Source of the DNA: Rhodopirellula sp.
Lineage (GTDB): Bacteria > Planctomycetota > Planctomycetia > Pirellulales > Thermoguttaceae
Length of the DNA stretch: 47,646 nucleotides
Assembly (NCBI GenBank): GCA_012728855.1
Contig: JAAYEH010000720.1
Coordinates: 1 to 47,646 of the forward strand
Reading direction: 5' to 3'
The translations under genes and the position numbers were made by a program. A model generated the notes under the pieces. That model searched no databases. It was not told where the DNA came from and saw only the letters and a list, made by a program, of their open reading frames with translations. Position 1 is the stretch's first letter, and every line of letters begins with the position of its first letter. Below are positions 41,005-47,646 of this stretch, piece after piece.

Positions 41005-43163
41005 GTCCGCACTCTCGCAAAACGCTGCTCCAGCGCCAACTCCAGGAACATCAATCCCAGCACTCCGGCCAACAGCACTCTCCAAATCTCCCGTCCGTGT
41101 CGCCGCGACCGATCCAATGCGGAATACTCCGCGGCGGAGCTGACGCCGTCGGCGCCCAACTCGGCTGCCAGCGACTGTATCCGCGTAGCGTCGAGCATCC
41201 GCAAATCCGATTCCGTCCGCGAAACTTGCGCGACGAAGTGCAGCGGTTGGGCATCCGCTCCGACGAGCGTATAAACTCCGGGTTCTTGCGTCTGGGCGTA
41301 CTCGACAACGCTCTGCGTCCCTCGCGGCACGGGCTGAACCGTGTGGCGGGCGCCGTCCGGAGTGGTCAGCCCCAGTGGCGAGGCCTGCGACTGGCCCGGC
41401 AGGACGGCAACCAGTGGCTGGCCAGCCGGAAAATTGCTGGGAGGCGTTGCTTCCGACGCCATCGTCGTCACCAGTTGCTGCATGAGCGGCAGGTAAATCG
41501 GACGCATCGGCAGGTTCGACCACTCGGCGTCGCATGCCGTCGCCACCTGCACGACGCTCCCTTCACCGAACTGCCGCTGGACGATCAGTGGATCGCCGCT
41601 CTCCAGTCGGGCGAGCACAAAGGGATCCGCTGCGTTTGGGCTCGCTTGGCCAAGACGATACCACTTGTGGATCTCGGCATCGGCGAGGTTGCCGTTCTCC
41701 CGATTGTTGAAGATCTCCAGCGCCGGGTGTTCGAAATGCTGCGAAACAATCCGCAACGGTTTCTCCTCGCCGCCGACGCCCCCTGCGACTTCGTTCCACG
41801 GTAAGGGCAGCAGCCCGGCGCCGTCGGAAAACAGAACCTTGTTGTACCAGGCGATGTCGATCTTGTTGCCCGAAAAGACAAGCAGGCTTCCGCCTCCGCC
41901 AAGATAGCGACTGAGCAGTTCGACTTGCTCGTCCTTCAGTTTAGGCACATTGGCCAGAATGATCACGCGCGCCTCCGTCAACGCCTTTTCGTCCAATTCG
42001 CCCGGAGATATCGTCTTGGTTTCGATCAGGTCCGAAAGTTTTGCACGCCCGTAGGTGTAGGGAGTCAGCGCCACGGCGAGAAAATCAGTCTCGCCTTCCA
42101 GCGGCTGATTGCTCGGCGCGCCGTCGACCAGGACGACGCCGATCCGGTCGAGCACGGGCACGGCGGCCTCGCAACGGTTATCGGTCGCAAGCCGGTCGTC
42201 CGCCGCGGCTTCGACAGCAACGAGATGGGAGCCCGCCACCGGGAATCGGCAGGTGAACAGTGTCTGAGCGGTCGCCTTGGCAGGCAGCGCAATCTGGCTG
42301 CCGGTTTGCTCGGCGCCGTCGATCTGAAAACGCAATCGCACGGCGTCGTAGGCTTTCGAGCCGTGGTTGCGTAGATTGGCACGGATCTGCAGATCCTCGT
42401 TCGCGCCCAACGCTCGGGCCGAGAACTCCAGCGAATCGACCGAGATGTTCTCCTCGACCGTGTCTCCCAGGTCGAGCAGAGTGATCGTCGGGCGGATCGG
42501 CATCGAGTCGATCTGTCGACGGATCTTCGCCATGCGATCGGGAGTGGTTACGTCCCAGTCCGACTGTTGGAAATCGCTGATAAAGATCAGGTCGCGACGA
42601 GCATGGGACATGCCGGCAAGGATGCCCAGGCCCGACTCCAGCGCCTTGGCGGGATCACTCGCCCCGTAGCCGCCGCGGACCTGCTGCAACTGCCGGGCCA
42701 TGGTCTTGGCGTCGAAGATCGGGCGTTCCAGCAACGGCGACGGTTCGCCGCCGGTCCGTACTATCGAAATCTCCGATCCCCGCGGAAGCGCCGCGACGAT
42801 TTGGGCGGCGTGGTCGATCGCTTTGGCCAGCCGCGCGTGGCCGTTGTCGGCGGTGTCCATCGAATAGCTGTTGTCGAGCAGGATGACCATCGAGGTTGGG
42901 GCATCGCCCGGCAGGGCCCGCCAGCCGGTCAGCACCGGCCGCGCCAAGCAGAAGGCGAGCACGATCGGGATGGCACAGCGGATCAGAAGGAGGATAATCT
43001 GCTCGATCCGCACCCGCCGCTGGTTGACTCGGAGGACCGATTCCAGCAGATGCATCGCTCCCCAGGAAACCGTGCGAAAGCGGCTGCGATTGAGCAGGTG
43101 GATCAACAGCGGAATGGCGAAAGCGGCCGCTCCGAAGGCGAGGATTCCGTTGAGCAGCGTCAC
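41001..43163 (-). CDS. BatA/VWA-domain membrane protein
   Basis: Encodes 720 residues from GTG at 43163, which overlaps the DUF58 stop (GTGA). Residues 1-60 form the BatA N-terminal membrane module (FAIPLLIHLLNRSRFRTVSW). A second membrane segment follows near 55-75. The VWA domain carries MIDAS DNSYS (TSMVILLDNSYSMDTADN) and a later DFQQSDWD loop. The middle has a CARDB-like beta domain (ISVDSLEFSARALGANEDLQ) and a GATase-like segment (LGGGGSLLVFSG), and a final membrane helix is at the C terminus (VLLAGVLGLMFLELAL). In the known aerotolerance-type operons MoxR acts on such VWA proteins. The substrate is unknown. Confidence 0.88.
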   Translation of the reverse strand: MTLLNGILAFGAAAFAIPLLIHLLNRSRFRTVSWGAMHLLESVLRVNQRRVRIEQIILLLIRCAIPIVLAFCLARPVLTGWRALPGDAPTSMVILLDNSYSMDTADNGHARLAKAIDHAAQIVAALPRGSEISIVRTGGEPSPLLERPIFDAKTMARQLQQVRGGYGASDPAKALESGLGILAGMSHARRDLIFISDFQQSDWDVTTPDRMAKIRRQIDSMPIRPTITLLDLGDTVEENISVDSLEFSARALGANEDLQIRANLRNHGSKAYDAVRLRFQIDGAEQTGSQIALPAKATAQTLFTCRFPVAGSHLVAVEAAADDRLATDNRCEAAVPVLDRIGVVLVDGAPSNQPLEGETDFLAVALTPYTYGRAKLSDLIETKTISPGELDEKALTEARVIILANVPKLKDEQVELLSRYLGGGGSLLVFSGNKIDIAWYNKVLFSDGAGLLPLPWNEVAGGVGGEEKPLRIVSQHFEHPALEIFNNRENGNLADAEIHKWYRLGQASPNAADPFVLARLESGDPLIVQRQFGEGSVVQVATACDAEWSNLPMRPIYLPLMQQLVTTMASEATPPSNFPAGQPLVAVLPGQSQASPLGLTTPDGARHTVQPVPRGTQSVVEYAQTQEPGVYTLVGADAQPLHFVAQVSRTESDLRMLDATRIQSLAAELGADGVSSAAEYSALDRSRRHGREIWRVLLAGVLGLMFLELALEQRFARVRT

Positions 43164-44005
43164 TTCAGCCGCCTCCGGATCGCCAGGTACGAGGCCAGCG
43201 CTTCGGCGTAGGGCCGGTCGGTCGTCATCGGAACCAGGTCGATGCGATGGCGGTGGCAACCGGCAGTCAATTGATCGCGAAATCGCTTCAGGTTTTCCAG
43301 GTAGGCCTGTCTGAGATGCGCGGGATCGACCAGGCGCCGATGGGCGGGCGTTTCCAGCGACTCGAACTGGGTCCACTGCCGAAAGGGAAAGTCCAACTCA
43401 TCAGGATCCCAGATCTGGAAGACGATCATGTCGTGCCGTGCGTGGCGGAAACGGGCAAGTGCTTTGAGCAGTTGGTCGACGTCGCCGAAACAATCCGAGA
43501 TGATGATCACCAGGCTGCGGCGATGGATCTTGGCCGCCAACTCGTGAAACACCTGCGCCAGCTCGGTTTCGACTTGGGGCCGCGACTTGCCGAGTTCGTC
43601 GAGTATGGCGCGGAGGTGGCTCGCCCTGCCGCGCGGCGGGATGTAGCGGCGAACCTCGCTGTCGAAGGTGACCAGGCCGACGCTGTCCTGCTGCTCGAGC
43701 ATCAGGTAGGCGAGGCAGGCGGTGAGCCGGACCGCATAATGGTGCTTGCTAATGCCGCCCGCACGCACGCCGCAATAGCCCATCGAGCCGCTGGTATCCA
43801 GCAAGATCGTTGAGCGGAGATTGGTTTCCTGTTCGTGCTCGCGGATGTAGAGGCGGTCGGTCTTTCCGAAGATCTTCCAGTCGATGCTGCGGACCTCGTC
43901 GCCGCGGACGTAGGGACGGTGCTCCTTGAACTCGACACTGAACCCCTTGTGAGGCGACCGGTGCAACCCCGAGCAAAAACCCTCCACGACTCGCCTGGCC
44001 AGCAC
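43160..44005 (-). CDS. DUF58-family protein
   Basis: The frame gives 281 residues from GTG at 44005. The family signature is clear: FSVEFKEHRPYVRGDEVRSI, then DWKIFGKTDRLYIR, EQETNLRSTILLDTSGSMGY with MIDAS DTSGS, and RRSLVIIISDCFGD. DUF58 proteins nearly always lie directly after moxR and form a VWA-like fold. The 20 codons in front of the GTG (NYLTPHDLSKLASLQ within them) also match the family N terminus, yet no ATG, GTG or TTG precedes them before the moxR stop. The first sensible codon is ATC at 44065, with AAGAAGGG upstream. Either an unusual AUC start or a mutation has occurred. The annotated start is the conservative choice. Confidence 0.88.
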   Translation of the reverse strand: MLARRVVEGFCSGLHRSPHKGFSVEFKEHRPYVRGDEVRSIDWKIFGKTDRLYIREHEQETNLRSTILLDTSGSMGYCGVRAGGISKHHYAVRLTACLAYLMLEQQDSVGLVTFDSEVRRYIPPRGRASHLRAILDELGKSRPQVETELAQVFHELAAKIHRRSLVIIISDCFGDVDQLLKALARFRHARHDMIVFQIWDPDELDFPFRQWTQFESLETPAHRRLVDPAHLRQAYLENLKRFRDQLTAGCHRHRIDLVPMTTDRPYAEALASYLAIRRRLK

Positions 44006-44082
44006 TTGCAGGCTGGCGAGTTTGCTGAGGTCGTGCGGAGTGAGGTAGTTGGAAAGCTGGGAGATGGTGAAAGATCCCTTCT

Positions 44083-45111
44083 TTACAGCAGTTTTGGCTT
44101 GGGTCTCGCCAACTCCTTGAGCAATCGCGCAATCAAGTCATCGACCCGGACGCCCTCCGCCTCGGCGTTGAAGGTGGGGACGATGCGGTGCCTCAGCACG
44201 GGCGCGGCCAGCGCCTCCACGTCGTCGAGTGTGACGTGAAAACGTCCGCGGAGAATCGCCCGGGCTTTGGCCGCCAGCACGAGCTGCTGCGACGCCCGCG
44301 GGCCCGGCCCCCATTCAATAAACTCGCGGACCCATGCCGGTGATTGTTCCTCACGGGGACGGGCGGCCCGCACCAGGTCGAGGACAAAATCCTTCACGTG
44401 ATCGGGCAGCGGGACCAGGCGGACAGTCTTCTGGCACTCGATGATCTCCGGCCCACCGACTACGGGCGAAAGGAGCGTTTCAAATGACGTCGTTGTCCGG
44501 TCGATGATCTCCCCTTCCTGATTTCGGCTGGGGTAGTCGACCACCACGTGAAACAGGAAGCGGTCGCGCTGGGCCTCGGGGAGCGGATAGGTTCCTTCCT
44601 GTTCGATCGGATTCTGCGTGGCCAGCACGAAGAACGGCTCTTCCAGCCGGTACGTCCTGCCGCCGACCGTCACTTCGTGTTCCTGCATCGCTTCCAACAG
44701 GGCGGCTTGGGTTTTCGGCGGAGTGCGGTTGATCTCGTCGGCCAGCAACATCTGGGTGAAAACAGACCCCTTCTCGAAGATCATCTCGCGGTGCCCGGTT
44801 CCCGGGTTCTCCTGGATGATATCCGTGCCCGTGACGTCGGCGGGCATCAGGTCGGGCGTAAACTGAATCCGCCGGAACGACAGATCCATGGCCTGGGCCA
44901 ATGAGCGAACCATGAGCGTCTTGGCCAGCCCGGGTACTCCTTCCAGCAGGCAATGGCCGCGGCTGAGGATGGCGATCAATAGTTGCTCGATGACCGCGTC
45001 TTGCCCGACCACGATCTTGCCGACCTGCTGGCGAATCCGCTTGCAAACCTCGACCAACATTGCGGCACGGGCCTGGTCGTCCAAGGCGTCGAGTTGGGTC
45101 GCTTTATGCAC
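44083..45111 (-). CDS. MoxR-family AAA+ ATPase
   Basis: Encodes 342 residues from GTG at 45111, chosen for GGAGAGG 6-7 bases upstream; TTG at 45126 is also in frame. Walker A is GVPGLAKT, Walker B LLADEINRTPP, sensor 1 VLATQNPIEQEG, and the arginine-finger region is YPLPEAQRDRF. The C-terminal lid domain is complete. The length is normal for the family (about 320-340). MoxR proteins are cytoplasmic chaperone-like ATPases that work with VWA proteins coded next door, here DUF58 and two membrane VWA proteins. It is the first gene of a six-gene operon. No clear sigma70 promoter was found in front. Confidence 0.95.
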   Translation of the reverse strand: MHKATQLDALDDQARAAMLVEVCKRIRQQVGKIVVGQDAVIEQLLIAILSRGHCLLEGVPGLAKTLMVRSLAQAMDLSFRRIQFTPDLMPADVTGTDIIQENPGTGHREMIFEKGSVFTQMLLADEINRTPPKTQAALLEAMQEHEVTVGGRTYRLEEPFFVLATQNPIEQEGTYPLPEAQRDRFLFHVVVDYPSRNQEGEIIDRTTTSFETLLSPVVGGPEIIECQKTVRLVPLPDHVKDFVLDLVRAARPREEQSPAWVREFIEWGPGPRASQQLVLAAKARAILRGRFHVTLDDVEALAAPVLRHRIVPTFNAEAEGVRVDDLIARLLKELARPKPKLL

Positions 45112-45258
45112 AGAGTGCCTCTCCAAAAAACGGCATCGGATCTACGGCAAAACGAGCCAGAAAAATGCACAGCCAGCCATCAGGGGGGCGGCAAAGCGGC
45201 CTCTGCCGGGGGATGGCAAACGTGGTAGGAATCGGCTGGGGATTATTGTATCGTGCCC

Positions 45259-45286
45259 GGTGGCTTGTCGGAAAGCCACCGACAAG
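45259..45286 (+). promoter_or_regulatory. Mutually exclusive hairpins in the sulfatase leader
   Basis: GGTGGCTT (45259-45266) pairs with AAGCCACC (45273-45280). CTTGTCGG (45264-45271) pairs with CCGACAAG (45279-45286). Both stems are perfect 8-mers but share bases, so only one can form at a time. They lie about 60 bases before the sulfatase start and in the shared upstream region with moxR. Confidence 0.5.
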
Positions 45287-45346
45287 ATGAAATGATGAGA
45301 TTATTGCCTTTCTTTGCCTTTTCCCAAGGACGCGAAGGGAACATCC

Positions 45347-46876
45347 ATGCTTCGACACCGACCGCAGCCGCTCCTCCTAGGGCTCGTAGTCGTCGCCTCG
45401 ACCGCGGCAAGCCTCGCCGCCAAGCCGGAAGCCCGACGGCCCAACGTGCTCTTCCTGATGACCGACGAGCAGCACTACCGCTCGCTTTCCGCGACAGGCA
45501 ATCCCTACGTCGACACTCCGAACATGGATCGAATTGCCAGGGAGGGCGCCCTGTTCACCAACGCCACCTGCGTGACGCCCTACTGCTCTCCGTCCCGGGC
45601 CAGCATGGTCACCGGGGTATACCCGCACCGGCACGGCATTCTGGCCAACGTCAGTCCCGGCCGCACGCCGCAGGAACCGCTCAGCCCCGACGCCTTCCCG
45701 ACCACCGAAATGGCGATTCACCGCCAAGGCTACGCAACGGCCTTCCGCGGCAAGTGGCACCTGGGCGATCTGGGCGATTTTCCCTGCTACGAGTCGTTTG
45801 CCTACGCTTCCCGGCGGCCGAGAGACTATGCGGCCTTTCTCGACAAGAACCTGCCGGCATCCCAGTTCGCTGACAACAAGGAGCCGGGGCGGTATCTGGG
45901 CCGCCCGGTCGAAAAGATCCGTACAGTTCGCAAGGCATGGGAGCCGTTCCAGCAGCAAGCCCCCAAGGTCGGCTACATCGCGACCATCGGCCGCTCGGTC
46001 ATTCCGCCCGAACTGCTCCCCGAAACCCAGATCACCGACCAGGTGCTCACGCTGATCGACGAGAACCGCGGCCGCCCATTCATGATCACCGCCTCCTGGA
46101 GTCCCCCGCACGATCTCTGGGTGATGCCCGAGCCCTATTACTCGATGGTCGACCGCCGCAAGATCGAGTTGACGGGCACGACCGACCTGCCCCAGTGGGA
46201 TCAGAACGGCGCCAGTAAGAAGCTGGGCGATCTGGTCGGACCCGAGGGCATTCGCGAATACGCGGCGATTTACTACGGCATGGTCAAGTACATCGACGAC
46301 CAGGTGGGGCGCATTCTGAAGCGACTCGACGACCTCGGCCTGACCGACAGCACTCTGGTGGTTTTCACCACCGACCACGGCGACATGGTCGGTGCCCACG
46401 GCTGCGTCGGCAAGTCAATTTCCAGTTTCTACGACGATCTGGTGCGGATCCCGTTGTGCATCCGTTTCCCTGGGCGGATCAAGCCGGATACCATGGTCGA
46501 CAAGCCGGTGAGCCAGATCGATTTTCTGCCGACGATCCTCGACTATCTCGGCGAGCCGATCCCCGCGAACATCCACGGCCGCAGCCTTCGACCGCTCATC
46601 GAAGGGAAGAATGTCGACTGGCGCGACTACGCCTTCTGCCAACGCGCCGACCGTGGCCGCATGCTCCGTACTCAGCGGTGGAAATACACCTTCTGTCAGA
46701 AGCCCCGTATCGTCGCCTTATACGATCTCGACAACGATCCCCACGAGGATCAGAACCTCGCGGCCGACGAGGAACATGCCGAGACGGTTCGCAAGATGCA
46801 CCGCCGACTGCGGGAAATCATGGCAGCCGACGGCGACCGGCTGGTGGAAACCTGGCCCGTCGATCCGACTTCCTGA
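45347..46876 (+). CDS. Secreted Cys-type sulfatase
   Basis: Encodes 509 residues from the ATG at 45347 (AAGGGA 6 bases upstream; an earlier in-frame ATG at 45314 is less likely). A signal peptide covers about 1-25 (PLLLGLVVVASTAASLAA). The metal site starts with NVLFLMTDEQHYR. The formylglycine motif is CSPSR inside CVTPYCSPSRASMVTGVYPH, so the Cys must be oxidised by a formylglycine-generating enzyme. FRGKWHLGDLG gives the conserved Lys and His, and VVFTTDHGDMVGAHG the second metal pair. The C-terminal domain (YDLDNDPHEDQNLA) is typical. The length fits family members that act on sulfated polysaccharides, abundant in planctomycetes. The substrate cannot be told. It is transcribed divergently from moxR. 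Confidence 0.93.
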   Translation: MLRHRPQPLLLGLVVVASTAASLAAKPEARRPNVLFLMTDEQHYRSLSATGNPYVDTPNMDRIAREGALFTNATCVTPYCSPSRASMVTGVYPHRHGILANVSPGRTPQEPLSPDAFPTTEMAIHRQGYATAFRGKWHLGDLGDFPCYESFAYASRRPRDYAAFLDKNLPASQFADNKEPGRYLGRPVEKIRTVRKAWEPFQQQAPKVGYIATIGRSVIPPELLPETQITDQVLTLIDENRGRPFMITASWSPPHDLWVMPEPYYSMVDRRKIELTGTTDLPQWDQNGASKKLGDLVGPEGIREYAAIYYGMVKYIDDQVGRILKRLDDLGLTDSTLVVFTTDHGDMVGAHGCVGKSISSFYDDLVRIPLCIRFPGRIKPDTMVDKPVSQIDFLPTILDYLGEPIPANIHGRSLRPLIEGKNVDWRDYAFCQRADRGRMLRTQRWKYTFCQKPRIVALYDLDNDPHEDQNLAADEEHAETVRKMHRRLREIMAADGDRLVETWPVDPTS

Positions 46877-47127
46877 CGCGTTCTGCCTGCACTGCATGGG
46901 GGCCGATACGGAAAAGACTCGGCACCCCTTTGCGCTGCCTCGTTGACGTTTTTGGCACTTGGCCGTAATTGCCGGAGTGCCGTGCCAGAACATTTTGCCA
47001 CAAGTGGGCCATCTTGGCGGGCGCTTCCCACAGTCGTAGAATGGGTAACAGCGTTGCCGGTCAGAAGATGACTGTTCCGCAGCTTCGCATGCGAGTAGAC
47101 CATAATGCACTTAACGATCGCGGATAC
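46877..47127. other. Intergenic region with a half-copy of the gagtctttttccg repeat
   Basis: No gene seen. The half repeat lies at 46901-46930. The rest contains short imperfect palindromes (for example tggcacttggcc near 46955) without known meaning. Confidence 0.5.
46901..46930. repeat. Half-copy of the gagtctttttccg palindrome (copy C)
   Basis: ggccgatacggaaaagactc (one A fewer than the other copies) is followed by a diverged cacccctttgcg, which matches the outer flank of copy B. The second arm is absent, so this is a decayed or solo arm just after the sulfatase stop. Confidence 0.75.
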
Positions 47128-47265
47128 CGAATTCGTAACCGTTCATGGGGCGGCGGGGGACTGGTCCATTTTTCGGCCGTTTGACGCGTTTGGCAACAAA
47201 GACGTCCTCCGAAAACATGGACCTGTCCCCTTCCTTTCCGCCCCGTGAACGGTTACCCGAATTCG
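47128..47265. repeat. Palindromic repeat, ggggac type (copy 2)
   Basis: Arms of about 50 bases. Outer parts read cgaattcgtaaccgttca and tgaacggttacccgaattcg; inner parts read ggggactggtccattttt and aaaacatggacctgtcccc. The inner core is the same as in copy 1 at the left end of the window. The ATG of the following gene lies inside the right arm. Confidence 0.85.
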
Positions 47266-47646
47266 AACTGTCGCCGGGGAGCGAGGTGATCTTGCGCCAC
47301 CAGACCTGGGCCGACTACGAGGAACTCCTCCAGCGCCGCCAGGACAACGCGGCGATCAAGGTCCGGTATAACGCCCGAACCGAGGAAGTCCGTCTCATGG
47401 CGCCATTACTGAAGCACCGCAAGAACTCCGATGTGCTCTCCGATCTGGTGAAAATCCTCCTGCGGCATTCGGGGCGCGACTGGGAGAGTTTCGATCCGAT
47501 CACGCTGAAGCGCTTCGGGGAGGCGGGACTGGAGCCGGACTGGTGTGTCTACATCCAGAACCGCGAGGCGATCCTGGGCAAGGAGCGGATCGATCTGGAA
47601 AGCGATCCTCCGCCGGACCTGGCGTTGGAAGTCGATGCCCCATCTG
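47217..47646 (+). CDS. Uma2-family (DUF820) endonuclease-like protein, partial at window end
   Basis: The frame is open from the ATG at 47217 to the window edge (143 codons). SEVILRHQTWADYEELLQRR opens the domain. KVRYNARTEEVRLMAPLLKH and GLEPDWCVYIQN follow, then RIDLESDPPPDLALEVDAPS, which is the PD-(D/E)xK-like core of Uma2 (PF05685), with the P-DLALEV acidic and Glu positions present. The family is very expanded in cyanobacteria and planctomycetes, and its role is poorly known. The first 10-15 residues come from the right arm of a palindromic repeat; a GTG in frame at 47286 is an alternative start. Confidence 0.85.
   Translation, partial: MDLSPSFPPRERLPEFELSPGSEVILRHQTWADYEELLQRRQDNAAIKVRYNARTEEVRLMAPLLKHRKNSDVLSDLVKILLRHSGRDWESFDPITLKRFGEAGLEPDWCVYIQNREAILGKERIDLESDPPPDLALEVDAPS

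Noticed and set aside
1..47646. tRNA, rRNA, CRISPR arrays, complete insertion sequences, prophage genes
   Set aside because: None seen on either strand; only fragments of Y1-type transposases and palindromic repeats are present.

Overview
The window looks like chromosomal DNA of a GC-rich planctomycete. It carries a giant surface protein with the planctomycete EPLEDRRLLA motif near its N terminus, a Cys-type sulfatase, a Tat-exported amidohydrolase, two remnants of planctomycete-style Y1/REP-associated transposases, and two large operons of a kind I associate with Pirellula-like genomes. All calls come from reading the sequence; no database search was possible.

Layout. (1) 1-7400 is a decayed accessory stretch. 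It holds palindromic repeats, a vapB-like antitoxin next to a gutted vapC, a RAYT fragment beside REP-like repeats, two intact amidohydrolase genes, an antitoxin with a nonsense-mutated ParE toxin, a duplicated 3' fragment of the gene at 19081-20502, a BNR/sialidase-like pseudogene and a second transposase fragment. (2) 7848-19067 is one gene for a 3739-residue secreted adhesin-like protein with RTX, PKD, FG-GAP propeller, lactonase-type propeller and C-type lectin modules. (3) 29350 down to 19081 (minus strand) is a tightly packed seven-gene operon with a good sigma70-like promoter. It encodes a membrane-anchored unknown, an ExbB/TolQ channel, two ExbD proteins (one fused to a zinc ribbon), a TPR/PQQ-propeller membrane protein, a TPR plus family-5 solute-binding protein, and a secreted unknown. 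(4) 31774 down to 29892 (minus) is a promoter, a convincing GEMM-I (cyclic-di-GMP) riboswitch, a terminator-like hairpin, a 5'-damaged TadG-like gene and a DUF1573-like gene. (5) 45111 down to 31814 (minus) is a six-gene operon: MoxR ATPase, DUF58, BatA/VWA protein, VWA/GATase-like protein, an 1838-residue membrane/coiled-coil protein and a squalene-cyclase-fold repeat protein. (6) 45347-46876 is a divergent sulfatase. (7) The window ends inside a Uma2-family gene.

How the genes may work together. Operon 3 joins a proton-driven ExbBD motor to a periplasmic binding protein and a trans-membrane propeller protein, which suggests an energised envelope machine. Operon 5 has the MoxR chaperone plus three proteins with a DxSxS MIDAS motif, which suggests MoxR-dependent assembly or remodelling of an envelope complex. 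The riboswitch links c-di-GMP to a Tad-pilus-type gene.

The most notable irregularities are: the riboswitch driving a damaged gene; one palindromic module (about 130 bp) forming the 5' end of two unrelated genes in different operons, both at an ATGA-coupled start; a jelly-roll-like segment nested inside a C-type lectin domain; and the zinc-ribbon/ExbD fusion.
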